Assembly (NCBI RefSeq): GCF_048544455.1
Contig: NC_133534.1
Coordinates: 32,688,217 to 32,752,216, forward strand
Direction: 5' to 3'
DNA: 64,000 nt
DNA from: Silene latifolia
Lineage: Eukaryota > Streptophyta > Magnoliopsida > Caryophyllales > Caryophyllaceae
In this document: positions 11,201-22,071 of the stretch, one piece after another
Position numbering within the stretch: the stretch's first letter is position 1
How the letters are laid out: the number at the start of each line of letters is the position of its first letter
The notes under the pieces: model-generated
Told to the model about the DNA's origin: nothing
Database searches by the model: none
Seen by the model: the letters and a program-made list of their open reading frames with translations, nothing else
Program-made: the position numbers and the translations under genes

Positions 11201-12421
11201 TACCTGGACTCTTTCATGTACACTAACACCAGTAATTATAAAATCTAGACATCAAACAATCAATGTACTTAGTGATAATTCTTCGAATGCTAATGTCAGT
11301 ACTTCCTTTGCAGGCTGGTACTTTTGATCTTGTTGGCAAAATTATCTATGAGATAGAGAAGACACCATATCAGAGCACCTTCTACAATGGCACGATTGAA
11401 GTTATCGAGGCCAGTGGCCCCTTGACCATCGAGACTGTTTTTCTTGTTACCCTCGCTATTTCCCTCATTGCTGCTCTCGGATTTTGGATACGCGGTCAAT
11501 TACAACGCTTTTCAAAGGTAGTTGCTAGTTCCATACGTGCTTATTGATTAATTTGGACCTTTTACTGCTTACTGCTTATGATAGTATCGATGTTACTTAG
11601 ACTCATTTAGAAGTCTCCCGACATGGGTGCATGTCCAAGTATCGGACTCGTCTATATTGTCCTGTTGTTCCTTGGGTTTTGATTTGCTTCTCCTGATGGG
11701 ACATTTCTTTTTCTATTCGACTATTTGTGGTCATGAGAAGCCTATATGTTTTTTTAGGTCTAGTGTGATAAGTTACCTTTTACCCACTCACCCATATTAA
11801 GCATGGTCTTAGGCTCTTTGAAGTTTGAACGTGATATTCAGCAGGGAAGCTGGTTTTTTGCTGCATTGTTGTACCTCCAACTTTGGCATAGTTACATCAC
11901 CAGTGCAACTTTCTATACAAATTCTCTCGCATCCTATCAGAGCCTCCAAATTGATCTCTAGTTGTATGCCTTTTACCATGTCGTGCTTGCTTCTGTTGTA
12001 TGATTTCATATACTTGATTCTCCGAACTCTTGGCACAGAAATCAAAGAGGACAACACCCAAGGTGGAAGTTGGAACTCGTTCAACAGATGCCTCCATGGA
12101 TGAGTGGCTTCAGGTATGTGTTGCTTTTGCATTTTTTGCTTACCTTCTTGACAATTGCATAGGTTAGCTAAGCCAGCGGATAAGGTCATTTAAAGCTGTA
12201 CTCGTGATGTGGGTTCAAACCCGTCATCACCAAACTGCACTGTGTAGCTTCTTTTACACATACACACAAAAGATACTTTTTGGCAATTCCATCTGTTCAC
12301 CTATTTGGATGAACAAAATTCGTTTATTGGTATGCTTATCTTTTCTCCCCCATTTGTTTTGGTTAAACAGGGAACCTCTTTCACACAGTCTCAGGCCAAC
12401 AAGTTAAAGAAAAAGAAGTGA
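8296..12421 (+). CDS. Translocon-associated protein subunit alpha (signal sequence receptor alpha), 8 exons
   Basis: TRAP-alpha is a single-pass ER membrane protein that sits beside the Sec61 translocon and helps nascent secretory chains insert. Exons: 8296-8353, 9091-9261, 9384-9434, 10263-10351, 11119-11196, 11314-11517, 12039-12113 and 12371-12421. All junctions are GT-AG, phases agree, and the total is 777 bp, giving 258 residues, the usual plant length. Residues 1-24 are a signal peptide (MAIKLFFLALLLLAS, then VARCQS). An acidic lumenal segment follows, then the conserved TVCVFPKNSAK, AGEETEVLVG, HLPYDHRLLVQNLT and PYQSTFYNGTIEV. Candidate N-glycosylation sites are N119 (NLT), N127 (NAS) and N174 (NGT). 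A transmembrane helix spans about 190-209, and a basic cytosolic tail ends KLKKKK. No break is visible, so the gene looks functional. Intron 1 carries a Stowaway MITE and intron 7 a tRNA-like element. Confidence 0.96.
8668..8874. mobile_element. Stowaway MITE in TRAP-alpha intron 1
   Basis: CTCCCTCTGTCCC at the left and GGGATGGAGGGAG at the right are inverted repeats. The next bases also pair: CGGTCATTTGTTGTC against GACAACAATTGACCG-like sequence. A TA precedes the left end and a mutated TG follows the right. It lies wholly within the intron and does not touch the splice sites. Confidence 0.85.
12165..12222 (+). mobile_element. tRNA-like element (SINE head or tRNA relic) in TRAP-alpha intron 7
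   Basis: TTAGCTAAGCCAGCGG at 12165 fits a Pol III A box (TRGCNNAGYNGG with small changes). GGTTCAAACCC at 12212-12222 is a good B box, about 45 bp downstream. I could not find a tail or flanking duplication, so the extent is uncertain. It could be a SINE or an old tRNA pseudogene. Confidence 0.4.
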
Positions 12422-13159
12422 ACTGTTTTGGGTATGGTCTCTTTAAAGGACTTTAGTTTAGTTTAGACTCATGTAACTCAAACTTCGAGCACTTGAAATT
12501 TAATTTTGTTACAAAAGAAGAGACTACTTTCGTAGTGTAGAATGTCACAAGTACCACAACTTTGTAATTTTTGTTGGGAGAAAGTTAATAGTAAATTCCT
12601 GACTCCTGAATCCTGAGCCTCCCTCTTCTTTTAAAGATACGATGATACAGATGAAACGTTAAGATAACCGGGAATTTTCACATTTTCACCAAACTCTCTT
12701 TTCTTGGTGGAAATAGAGCCGCGAGGGCATTTTGCTGTTGACGGGTTTCTAACTCGTATCATTACTCCAATGACATAACAGTAGAGCTCTAGCCAGACAA
12801 GTTTGAGGGATTGTATGGGCTCAACTATATTTCATGCCGTTGCATGTTTTCTTCGAGCGTTTAAGTCGTGAACGTGTTTGGGAGAGGTAGAGAAAGGGGG
12901 GCTGGTAGGACAGTAATGCTATATTCCCACTAAATTGGGACATTGTAAAGTGTAAGCAAATTATGGGAATATTTCTTGCCAAGGGATATTTACTTGTTTT
13001 TATGCCAGCATCTTTAAATGGAGAATTTTCCTTAGAAAAAGATGGTGGAATATGATCAAGTTGGGGCATCTAATACTATTCTGGATGTGGGTGGTGGCTT
13101 GTGGTGGACAGTTGGAGAGCTGGGTGTTGCAAAAGGAAAAAGGTGGGAACAAAGGTTTG

Positions 13160-13168
13160 TATATAAAG
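13160..13168 (+). promoter_or_regulatory. TATA box of the cyclophilin gene
   Basis: TATATAAAG lies about 83 bp upstream of the ATG at 13251, which would put the transcription start near 13190. An A-rich leader (13205-13228) separates it from the start codon. The good TATA box suggests the intronless gene has its own promoter. Confidence 0.6.
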
Positions 13169-13250
13169 ATCCCCTTTCACCACCACCCCAAACACACATC
13201 GTAAACAAAAAAACAAAAAAAAAAAAACCTTCAGAAGTTATAGACCAGCA

Positions 13251-13853
13251 ATGAGCAATCCTCGAGTCTACTTCGACATAAGTATTGATGGCGAAGAAGT
13301 CGGCCGCATAGTGATGGAGCTCTATGCGGATGTCGTCCCAATTACGGCGGAGAATTTCCGAGCTTTGTGCACGGGTGAAAAAGGTGTTGGACTCAACGAC
13401 GTGCCCCTTCACTTCAAGGGTTCCATCTTCCACCGGGTTATCCCAAACTTCATGTGCCAAGGTGGTGATTTCACTAATGGTGACGGTACAGGCGGTGAGT
13501 CTATCTATGGCAAAAAATTCCCCGATGAAAATTTTGTCAAGACACACGACAAACCTGGCATTCTGTCAATGGCAAACGCCGGGCCAAACACTAATGGCTC
13601 ACAGTTCTTTATTTGCACCACCGAGACACCGTGGCTTGACGGAAAGCATTGTGTCTTCGGTGAGGTTGTGGAGGGCATGGAGGTGGTGGATGCTATCGAA
13701 GCAGTAGGTCAAGATTGTGGCCGGACTACCAAGACTGTAACTATTGCCGATTGTGGTCAGCTCCAGACTAATCAGACTGATCAGACCGATCAGACTGATC
13801 AGATTGTGATAGATGAAGAGGAGGATAATGCTGATTGTGTCGCGAATTCTTAA
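13251..13853 (+). CDS. Cyclophilin-type peptidyl-prolyl isomerase, intronless, with acidic C-terminal tail
   Basis: Cyclophilins catalyse cis-trans isomerisation of X-Pro bonds and help fold or regulate client proteins, usually in the cytosol when no transit peptide is present, as here. The 200-residue protein has the full domain at about 5-171. The active-site set is present: R62 ([15 protein letters not shown]), F67, Q70, F120 (NGSQFFICT), W128 and H133 (PWLDGKH). The seven-residue plant-type insertion after GEKGVG is also present. The domain ends at ADCGQL, close to the usual end of about 172. After it comes a repeat-built extension: the 9-bp unit CAGACTGAT, about four copies, encodes QTD repeats, followed by DEEEDNAD. 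That tail is unusual. A possible poly(A) signal AATAAA lies at about 13893. The single exon fits both the many intronless plant cyclophilins and a retrogene origin. Confidence 0.93.
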   Translation: MSNPRVYFDISIDGEEVGRIVMELYADVVPITAENFRALCTGEKGVGLNDVPLHFKGSIFHRVIPNFMCQGGDFTNGDGTGGESIYGKKFPDENFVKTHDKPGILSMANAGPNTNGSQFFICTTETPWLDGKHCVFGEVVEGMEVVDAIEAVGQDCGRTTKTVTIADCGQLQTNQTDQTDQTDQIVIDEEEDNADCVANS

Positions 13854-14719
13854 TTGTATCGTATGTTTCTGTTTTAAGGTTATGTCTCTCTAAATAAATC
13901 AAAAGTGAGCTTTAAAGAAAGATTTTTACCCATATGAACTCCCATAAATTCGTATCGTTCTATCTTTTGTTCTAACATACTCCGTAGTTTTGTGTTGTAA
14001 AGGTGGGTTGCGTATATGTGAATCTGAAAAATTAGGCTATGTTTGCGTTTGTCATTGATCAGATACGACTTCCCAAAAGAATAACACTCCCATATTCCCG
14101 CACAGTTTTTCGCCCATATATTTCACATACTAAAATAAATCCACTTGCTATTTATTTTAGGGAATATCACTATGTCTGTACCTAATACGGAGTATGTTAG
14201 TTACTTTATTTAACAATATTTACCCTTTAATTATTCTAAACCATAAATAAGTATTTTCTTATTTTTTTACTCAAACAATTGTTTAAATTATAGTCACAAT
14301 AATATCGAAACTAAGAATAAACAATTGGTCTCCCTTGTGACGGGTTACCATTTGTGACGGATATTTTGTGAGATAAAATGGTAACAAAATGGGTTAGTGG
14401 AGAAATGGGACCACATGAATAGTGATGCAGAGAGAGAAAAAGTGGGTACTTTGTGAGGTAAAATGGTATCCGTCTCTTGTTTGTGATGGATAGGTGCCGT
14501 CACAAACAAGAATTTGTGAAGAATAAAAGCGGTCTCTTATTTAGTAAGATAGATTTGTGTATGTGGCAACTTCAGGTACACAAACTTTAGGCAAGCAGAG
14601 AGACGGGGTATCAATTTCTTTTAAGATTAAAATACAAAAGATGTTAATTGTATTATTTGTTGGAAAATCTCCCGTTACTTTTAACGGGTTAGTTTTATAC
14701 ACTTTGTATTAGTAATAAA
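13854..14719. other. Spacer with a MITE-like inverted-repeat element at about 14320-14550
   Basis: No gene is seen. Between about 14320 and 14550 a small element has GTCTCCCTTGTGACGGGTTAC at the left and several GTGACGG/CCGTCAC motifs facing each other, with GGTCTCTTATT at the right. It looks like a 220-bp foldback MITE, but I could not fix its ends or a duplication. The remainder is AT-rich. Confidence 0.4.
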
Positions 14720-16490
14720 CTAGTTTGGATGCCCGTGCGTTGCAACGGGGTAATTAACTTAGTTAAAAAAAACTGGTTATAAGGTCTTAATATTTACATC
14801 TTATGTCTAATCATTTATTTAGATATGATCAAAAGTCAAAACATCTTATTTAAGAGACGCAAAAGATGTTAGGTTGATACCTAAGTTCCAAGGATGCCTC
14901 ATATTTATTAAGACCACTACATCTTATGTTAATCTTTCGATGTGGGACAATTCTATTATTTTTATATAATCCTACATTATTTTTCAATGTGAGACATATA
15001 ACATACTAAGAAGTACACAATTTTATATATGTACAAATTATATGAAATCTATACGCTAATGATATCATTTTTACCACGAATCAAATTATGTTATTTTCAT
15101 AATTTTCTTAATGATATTTTTTTGCCAAATGAAATGTAAAATTTTTTATATAAAAATTAGAAACATCACTTGAATATAATATAGGAAATAAATTTTATAA
15201 TAATTAAAAGATTCTCCACTTTATTTTTACATCAAAAAATATTATTTATAATACTTTCCTAAATTAATTTTTAAGATCACCCCACCTTATGATAATTTTC
15301 TGATGTGGGACAATTCAACTATTTATATGCAGTATATTTACCACACCTACATTATTTTTCAATGTGGGACAAATAACACACGAAAAAGTACACCATCTTT
15401 TTTGCACCTATTTCGATATCCAACCCGATTTAATAATGAGAAAATATTATACTATCTATTTATATTCGTACGTTTTTTTCCATTTTTTGTCATAATTAAA
15501 ATATGTACAAATGATATAATTTAAATTACATTTTTTTTCCTAACACGACTTTTAAGATGTAATTGAGGGAGCAATAGAATGTATAAACAAATGCAAAATA
15601 TTTCCCTTTTCTGGTGCGATTTTGATTAATGGTTAAAAATTATGATGTATTTTAGTTACTCAAATGTAATGAGGCATAATAATTACCTATATTTGAAAGT
15701 TAAAAAGATTTAATTCTAATATTTATCAAAGTAAAAAAGCTCATTATTGATTTGTTTGTGGATTTAAGATCTTTTTATGCAACACTTGATTGTATTATAA
15801 TTCATAAATTTTCTATTTTAGTGCAGAAATTATCATTATATGACACAAACAAATTTATGTATATTTAGCACCCATTTTAGTTTTTAATTATGACTTTGTC
15901 TTAAATAAAGTTATTATACTATCGATTGTCTTAAAATAAACATTATAATATCACTAATATAGTAATATATAATCGCTTTTATAAATATTTACGTGATTAA
16001 TATTTGTATGGTATTGTTGTAACTAAGGTTTGCCGTTAATACAAACTCTTATGAGAACTCTCTAAGATAATTTTTAAGCGATTCAAAAGATTTTGGGTTG
16101 ATACCCCTAAGTTATGACTCATATTTATAATCATGTGATACCTCACCTCATGATAATCTTCTAATGTGGGACAATTCAACTATTTATATGTAGTATATTT
16201 ACCACACCTACATTATTTTTCAATGTGGGACAAACAATATACTTAGAAATACACCATCTTTTTCACACCTAATTCGACATCTAACCCAGTTTAATAATAA
16301 TAATAAGCAAATACTATAGGAGTACTATTTATTAATATTCTTATAGTACATTTTTTTAACTTCTTATCGTAATTAAAATATCTGCAAATAATATGATACT
16401 ATATTCTAATGCTAGCATTTATTTACCACGAATCTAATTATATAATTTTTCAAAAAAAAAAAATTATGTTACTTTTTTGCTAAATGAGAT

Positions 16491-18668
16491 TGATATGTGA
16501 ATTATTTACACCTTATTTCCCTCTTTCTTTGACGCATTCCGGCTCATAACGAGTCGGTTTCGTGTGCCTTTCCTTGCATTTGTGCCCGATCCCCGTACTT
16601 GTCATTTTGTGTGCCCTTTTGTAGGAACCGAGTCGAGTATGAAGGAATTGGGGCAAGAAAAGGCATTCTAATGCCTTTACATGAAGAAAAGGGAGATGAA
16701 GGATTTTGAAGAAGAAATCCTCTGCCGGCAGGCCGGCAGCCGGCCCACCGGTAGAGGATATGGCTATATGGAGAAACTGGAGGAAACCAGCCAAGAGAGT
16801 GTTCTCTGCCGGCAGGCCGGCAGGGAACACAAACCCATACTTAGAAAATTTCTGAAGAAGTTTTTTGGGCGAAAGTTGTGAAGACGCGCTGCCGACACGG
16901 TAGTGGCCAGAAATGGTCAACCGGCAGAGGGCACCTGTCATGAAGAATTGGAAGAAAATCTCAAGAAGCGGAATTCTCTCTGCGAGGCGGCCAGCCGGCC
17001 CACCGGCGCAGAAATTACTGAGTAACCTCAATTTTCCTCAATTTTTAACGAACGCTGCTGCAGCCAAGACTTTGGAGGTGGGGGCCCGGCCCGCCAAGAC
17101 AGGAGCACTTTACACGCAAATGGGCTTTTCCATTCTTTCCTCCCTTAATCCAATGATAGCCTATAAATACCCCCTCCTTAAACCCTTTTGCACATAACCC
17201 TAGATCTGAGAAACATTCCATATTTATTGTAATACCTCCTTAATAAAGTTCTAATCTTTCAATAATTATTATTAATATTTAGCAAGAATTAGTTAGTTCT
17301 AGTAATAGTCAATTGTTTACACTTGTTTGTTGAAGTTTGTATTGGGGATTTTGAAGGGTTTTCCTTCTTATTAATCAATCAAGCATTCATCTTTCCTTTT
17401 GTTGGTATAATTCCTCTCCTTTCTTTTACTTGTTTATCATTTGTTTACATTTTCCTTGTCTTTTGATATTGCTATAACATTCATCATGTCTCCTCCTTGT
17501 GTTATTTGCTTTTCTTCTCTATTTAGCTTGATTTCCCTTAACATGAGTGAGTAGATTCCTTCTAGGGTTTAGGGTGATTCTTTATGGAATTTATGGGCAT
17601 GATTCTTTGAATATTTTGGTCTTTGGTGAAATTGTTTAACTTTCCTATTCATTGCACTCAAGGTGTTTGTTGATTTGCTCAAGTGAAAGCTTTTGCCTTT
17701 CTTCCATTATTGCTTAATTCTCCCTTGGAATGAAAGTTTTTGGGGGTCTTGATGTATGTCTAGGATAGGGGTGTTAACGAGCCGAGCCGAGCCCGAGCTT
17801 GGCCTTGCTCGGCTTGTGCTCAAGAACAAAAATTCGATCTCGAGCCGATCTCGAGCTTACCCGAGCTTAAAAAAAATGTGCTCGTTATCAAGCTTGCGAG
17901 CTTTAACGCGAGCTCGAGCCAAATTCGAGCTCAAATCAAGCCCATATATAATTGCTAATTTTTTATTTTTTTTCTTCCAATATTTTTAATAACAAGGCTC
18001 AAAAAGTTATATGTAAGAATATTTGACAAATCGATGAGACATTTGATATGTATGGTACAAAGATATAATTATGATAAAATATTTTTACAACATATGAGGA
18101 ATATCTTATCTAATCACACATGTTCGAGCTGCTCGCGAGCTTTTCGAGTCGAGCCAGCGTTTGCTCGGCTTGACTCGTTATGCTCTCGAGCCGAGCCCGA
18201 GCCCGAGTCGAGCTCGCACGAGCCGAGCTTTGACCGAGCTTTGACCGAGCCGATCTCGAGTTGCTCGCGAGCTGTCTCGGCTCATTAACACCCCTAGTCT
18301 AGGAGGGGTGTGATGCTTAATGAAAATTAGTACCCACCTTTAAGATAGCCAAGACATTGGTTCTTCATCTTAGGTTAATCTCTCACCATTGACCCTTTTT
18401 GATCTTCATGTTTGCCCCTAAACCATATTGATGACCCCGAAAGCCCTAGCTTTTAATTAACCGTATTCATTATCATCAACTTGTTTGTCCTTTGCTTTAG
18501 TGATTATAACCAAAACCCTTTCTTTTAATTTTGATTAAACTTGACTCTTAATCGAACTTTGTAGCAACCCCCGCCGTCCTTGAGTTCGACCCCGACTAAA
18601 TACTACGCTTTTTCGGGTTTTACAAATAGTTTTGGTGTAGGAAGTAGACGACAAATTTCCTATCATCA
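16491..18668 (+). repeat. 5' LTR of the Athila-like element
   Basis: It runs from TGATATGTG to ATCATCA and is about 1.64 kb without the hAT MITE at 17766-18296. TATAAATA at 17162-17169 is the likely promoter, and the 3' LTR has the same box at 41612-41619. Upstream of it lie GC-rich hairpins at 16719-16757, 16801-16828 and about 16972-17012. Confidence 0.9.
17766..18296. mobile_element. hAT-type foldback MITE in the Athila 5' LTR
   Basis: The termini are TAGGGGTGTTAACGAGCC and GGCTCATTAACACCCCTA, flanked by the 8-bp duplication GTCTAGGA at 17758-17765 and 18297-18304. The 3' LTR has a single GTCTAGGA and no insert, which proves the insertion. The 8-bp duplication and the TAGGGGTG ends fit hAT. 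The ends are rich in GAGC/GCTC steps and can fold back extensively. It is non-coding. Confidence 0.9.
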
Positions 18669-18670
18669 AA

Positions 18671-18688
18671 TGGCGCCGTTGCCGGGGA
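18671..18688 (+). other. Primer-binding site (tRNA-Asp type) of the Athila-like element
   Basis: TGGCGCCGTTGCCGGGGA lies two bases after the 5' LTR. It is complementary to the 3' end of a plant tRNA-Asp including CCA, the primer commonly used by Athila elements. Confidence 0.85.
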
Positions 18689-18847
18689 TGGCGTTAGGTT
18701 ATGCTTAGTTTTATTTAGAGTCTTTGCTTTAATCTTGTCTCAATTGTTAGTTTGCTTTAGTAGTTGATTGTTGTTTGTAGAGTGTGTGTGATTTTTGTCT
18801 TTCCCTAGTGTGTAAAAACACTAGGAGACTTACGATTTGTTAAGTGT

Positions 18848-20051
18848 ATGCCTAGAAGGAATCACCAAGCTCTTCTATTCAAGTCCGACCCCGAAAGGCT
18901 TTTTAGAACCTTGAGGACTAGGACTCTTGAAAGAGTAAGGAATAATTCCACACAAGCAAACATTGATCAACCAAACTCACACATCCCACAAAATTTTGAT
19001 ACAACAACTACGATTCAACCAAATACCACAATTGAGACTTTAGTAGAGAATCCCTTTCATAACTTCCTTAATTACAATAGTCCACCTCAAACACCACCAC
19101 ATCAAGAACCAAACCACCTACCACAAATGGCTCTTAGAGATCACAACCGGCCTAACCATAATGATTCATGTAATCCCATCAATTTTGGCACCTTGGCCCC
19201 AAACAACTTTGAAATGCATCCCGCCCAAGTCGGGTTAGTTGAGAAGGACTTGTTTGGAGGTCATCTTGAGGAGGATGCCCATGCTCATCTCCGGAAGTTT
19301 AAGAGGAAAGTTTCAATGATGAAGAAGAATGGGGTGTCCGAAGACACCTTGAGAATGATGTTGTTTCCGTTTTCATTGACGGGCAAAGCGGACCGGTGGT
19401 TGAACATTCACCCACCGGATACTTTCACTACTTGAGATGACTTAGCCCAAGCATTTATGGCCAAGTACTACCCTTCCTCAAAGACCGCGATGCTCCGCAA
19501 CGAGATCCATACGTTCCAACAAGAGAATGGGGAGTCCTTAGGTGAGGCTTGGGACCGTTATCAAGATTTGATAGCAAGTTGCCCCCACCATGGAATACCG
19601 GAATGGTACATTACTCAAACTTTCTTCCAAACTTTACTACCAAGAACTAAGGAGATGGTAAATGCCTCCGCGGGGGGAGGTTTTGACCACTTGAGTGATG
19701 AAGAGGGCACGACATTGATCAAGAAAATGGTAGACTCGGAGGCAAACTATGGTTCTAGAGGGAACATGCTACGAAGGAACGGGAAATTTCCTAAGGAAAA
19801 TGCCTCCAACTCCGAGACAAATGCCAAGCTCGACTTGCTCACAAAGCAATTTGAGAAGTTTTCAAAGAATCAAGTGAACCAAGCCGCGACCTCATATGGG
19901 CCGCCCATGGAAGAAGTTGCTCAAGTCGCGAGTTGTGAACTTTGTGGAGGAAGTGGTCATACATATGACTTGTGTGGCAACAATTACAATGGTGCCTATG
20001 AAGAAAATGCTCAAGAGGTGAATGCTTTTCAAAGCTACAACAACAATCCTA
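18848..20051 (+). pseudogene. Athila-like gag, broken by a nonsense codon and by the CACTA insertion
   Basis: Gag forms the retrotransposon's particle. The frame starts at 18848 (MPRRNHQALLFKSDPERLF) and reaches the capsid core, LRMMLFPFSLTGKADRWLN. A TGA at 19433-19435 stops it where the family normally has a Trp codon, so one base change (TGG to TGA) explains the stop. The same frame reopens and runs on through AKYYPSSKTAMLRNEIHTF and GESLGEAWDRYQDLIASCPH. A zinc knuckle, CELCGGSGHTYDLC (C-X2-C-X4-H-X4-C), lies at about 19933-19974. The CACTA element interrupts it at 20051. Beyond that element the gag-pol frame continues at 23569 in matching phase. Confidence 0.88.
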
Positions 20052-20698
20052 CACTACAACAAATAAGGTAATTGGCGACCATATAAGGCGACTGAGAACA
20101 GTCGCCATTTAGAATAAAGCGACTAAGGCCCGTCGCCCGCACTTCGTAGCAAGGTTTGGTCGCTTTTGGCGACAGGCGTTCGTCGCCAATTTTGGCGACT
20201 GAATTTTTTTAAAGCGGGCGATCGAAATTGTCGCCAAAATTGGCGATGTCATTAGTCGCCAATTTAGCGATCGCCATTTGTCGCTTTTTAAATATACACG
20301 TCATCTCCATATCCTCCAAAATGGCGACGGGTAATGGTCGCCATTTTGGCGACAGAACTTGTCGCCATTTTGGCGATCGATTTCCGTCGCCAATGGCACG
20401 ATTTCCGTCGCCAACGCCCCTAAAATTAATTCATGATCGAGAGACTTAGCGACGGAATGCCGTCGCAAATGCCCAGTGTCCGTCGCCAAAATTACATGTT
20501 TTTTTGCCTAAAAATCGTTTTTTACCTAGCCAAATACGTAAAACCTGCAAATAAACCAACACTTCCAGCAGAGAACACATGGGAAGCCAACACAACCAAA
20601 CTTGATAAAGAAAATCAAGTTCCATACACACAACTACGAGTTCTACGAGTTTGGTCATCTAACATTATCCGGGAATAACTACGAGTTCTACTACATAA

Positions 20699-21022
20699 CT
20701 ACGAAACAGGGAAACTTGCTCCCGCTCCACTACCACCTCCATGATTAGGATCTCTAGGATCCTTTGGTTGCGGGCGCCACCCAGTGTTGCAATTGGCGAA
20801 GAAGGAGTTCATCCGTTCCATTTCCTCCTTCATCCTCCGAATTTCAGCATCTCTCTCGGCATCCCACCTCTCCCTCTCGGCATCCTGCCTCTCCTTGGCG
20901 GCTAATTGAGCTTGGAGCACACTCACGACACTTGGGGTATAAGGTTGTTGTTGGGAGGAAATTGACCCTCTTCTTCTTGTAGGAGGGTAGAAAATCTCCT
21001 TTGCCGACCCGGCTCCATACAC
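20699..21022 (-). pseudogene. C-terminal coiled-coil piece of a CACTA accessory protein
   Basis: The 106-residue frame contains YGAGSAKEIFYPPTRRRGS and then a highly charged heptad-like segment, KERQDAERERWDAERDAEIR, running to about residue 70. It ends with a Gly/Ser-rich tail. This matches the C-terminal coiled coil of plant En/Spm accessory (TNPA/TNPD-like) proteins. Its start overlaps the end of the TNP2 frame in another frame, so it is probably the downstream side of a deletion junction and not an independent gene. Confidence 0.55.
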
Positions 21023-22071
21023 ATCTCCATACCAAAAGGGTCAAACCCATCCGTACACAAGCCAAGTCTCACATTGCGAGGTTCCTCGGCAAAATCGGGA
21101 TATAACCTATCAAAACGCTTCCACTCCTCCCCGTCACTCGGATGACACATCTTTCCTGGTGTACGAGGATTTTCTTTGTGCCATCTCATTTGGTTGGCAA
21201 GATTTTTCGTGGCATACATTCTTTGAAGTCTAGGAGCTAATGGAAAATAAATTAATGTGTTTTCTGATATTGGTTTCTTTCTCTTTCCACTCCTTTTATT
21301 ACCCTTCTTCCCCTTCAAAACAATATTTCCTTCACTTGTCTCATATCTATCCCTTTGACATTTCTTACATTTGTCAAGCAAAGCATCATCTTTCCAAAAA
21401 AGCATACATCCTTTAGGACATGCATCAATCTTTTCATGTGGAAGTTGAAGACCTTTGACCACTTTCTTGGTATTATAGAAATTTCGGGTCATAACATTAT
21501 TATCGGGTATAACATCCTCAACCAACGTAGCAATACTATCAACGGCTTTAAATGGCATATTATACTCACATTTTAAAGAAACTATCCTGGATGCAACTTG
21601 TAACAATGTCATTCTACTCCCCTCATATAAGGTTTTTTCGGAAGCACTTAGCATGTCAAAAAAGGCTTTTGCTCTTGGGTTTGGTTGTTCTTCATCAATC
21701 ATTGGTACACGGTCGTCATTAATGAAATCATTAGACTGAAAGGCATCAAGTACCATTTCTCTATATGGGTTCTCATTTTGTTGGATTTGAGGTTCTTCGG
21801 GATAATATTTTTCTCCATGGGAGATCCAATTGTAGTAGTTTGGAAAAAAACCATTTGTAACAAGATGCTCTTCTACTTCAATGTCAAATAAATATTTTAA
21901 GTTTTTACATTTAGTACAAGGACACCTAAGTTTATGTTGTTCCAAATCATATGAATCTTGACATCTAGCAAATTCAATAAATCCACGAACTCCCTTTACA
22001 AATCTAGCGATAGGACGTTTCTTCTTATCTACTCTTTCTCCGTACATCCAGCTACGTTCAGATCTCTTCAT
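20923..22071 (-). pseudogene. TNP2-like CACTA transposase, N-terminal part only
   Basis: The 382-residue frame starts MKRSERSWMYGERVDKKK. It has the transposase-associated domain at about 5-90, with the CPCTKCKN cysteine pair and GFFPNYYNWISHGE. The start of the Tnp2 domain follows: DACPKGCMLFWKDD and CKKC, then RLQRMYATKNLANQMRWH, HPSDGEEWKRFD and NVRLGLCTDGFDPFG. Full plant TNP2 proteins continue for several hundred residues with the DDE-type core. Here homology ends at CTDGFDPFG and the last 35 residues are read out of frame from the coiled-coil region. The element therefore cannot make its own transposase. Confidence 0.85.

Noticed and set aside
11109-11547. Two overlapping plus-strand frames of 72 and 94 codons
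   Set aside because: They are partly out-of-frame or intron readthrough versions of TRAP-alpha exons 5 and 6; the spliced gene explains them.
11809-12189. Minus-strand frame of 126 codons opposite TRAP-alpha exon 7
   Set aside because: Antisense to an intron and exon of a well-supported gene, with no recognisable domain.
13056-13547. Minus-strand frame of 163 codons overlapping the cyclophilin start
   Set aside because: Antisense shadow of the cyclophilin coding region; low-complexity middle and no family resemblance.
16513-17031. Minus-strand frame of 172 codons in the Athila LTR, with a similar one at 29354-29764
   Set aside because: It lies in the LTR, breaks between LTR copies, and owes its length to the GC-rich hairpins.
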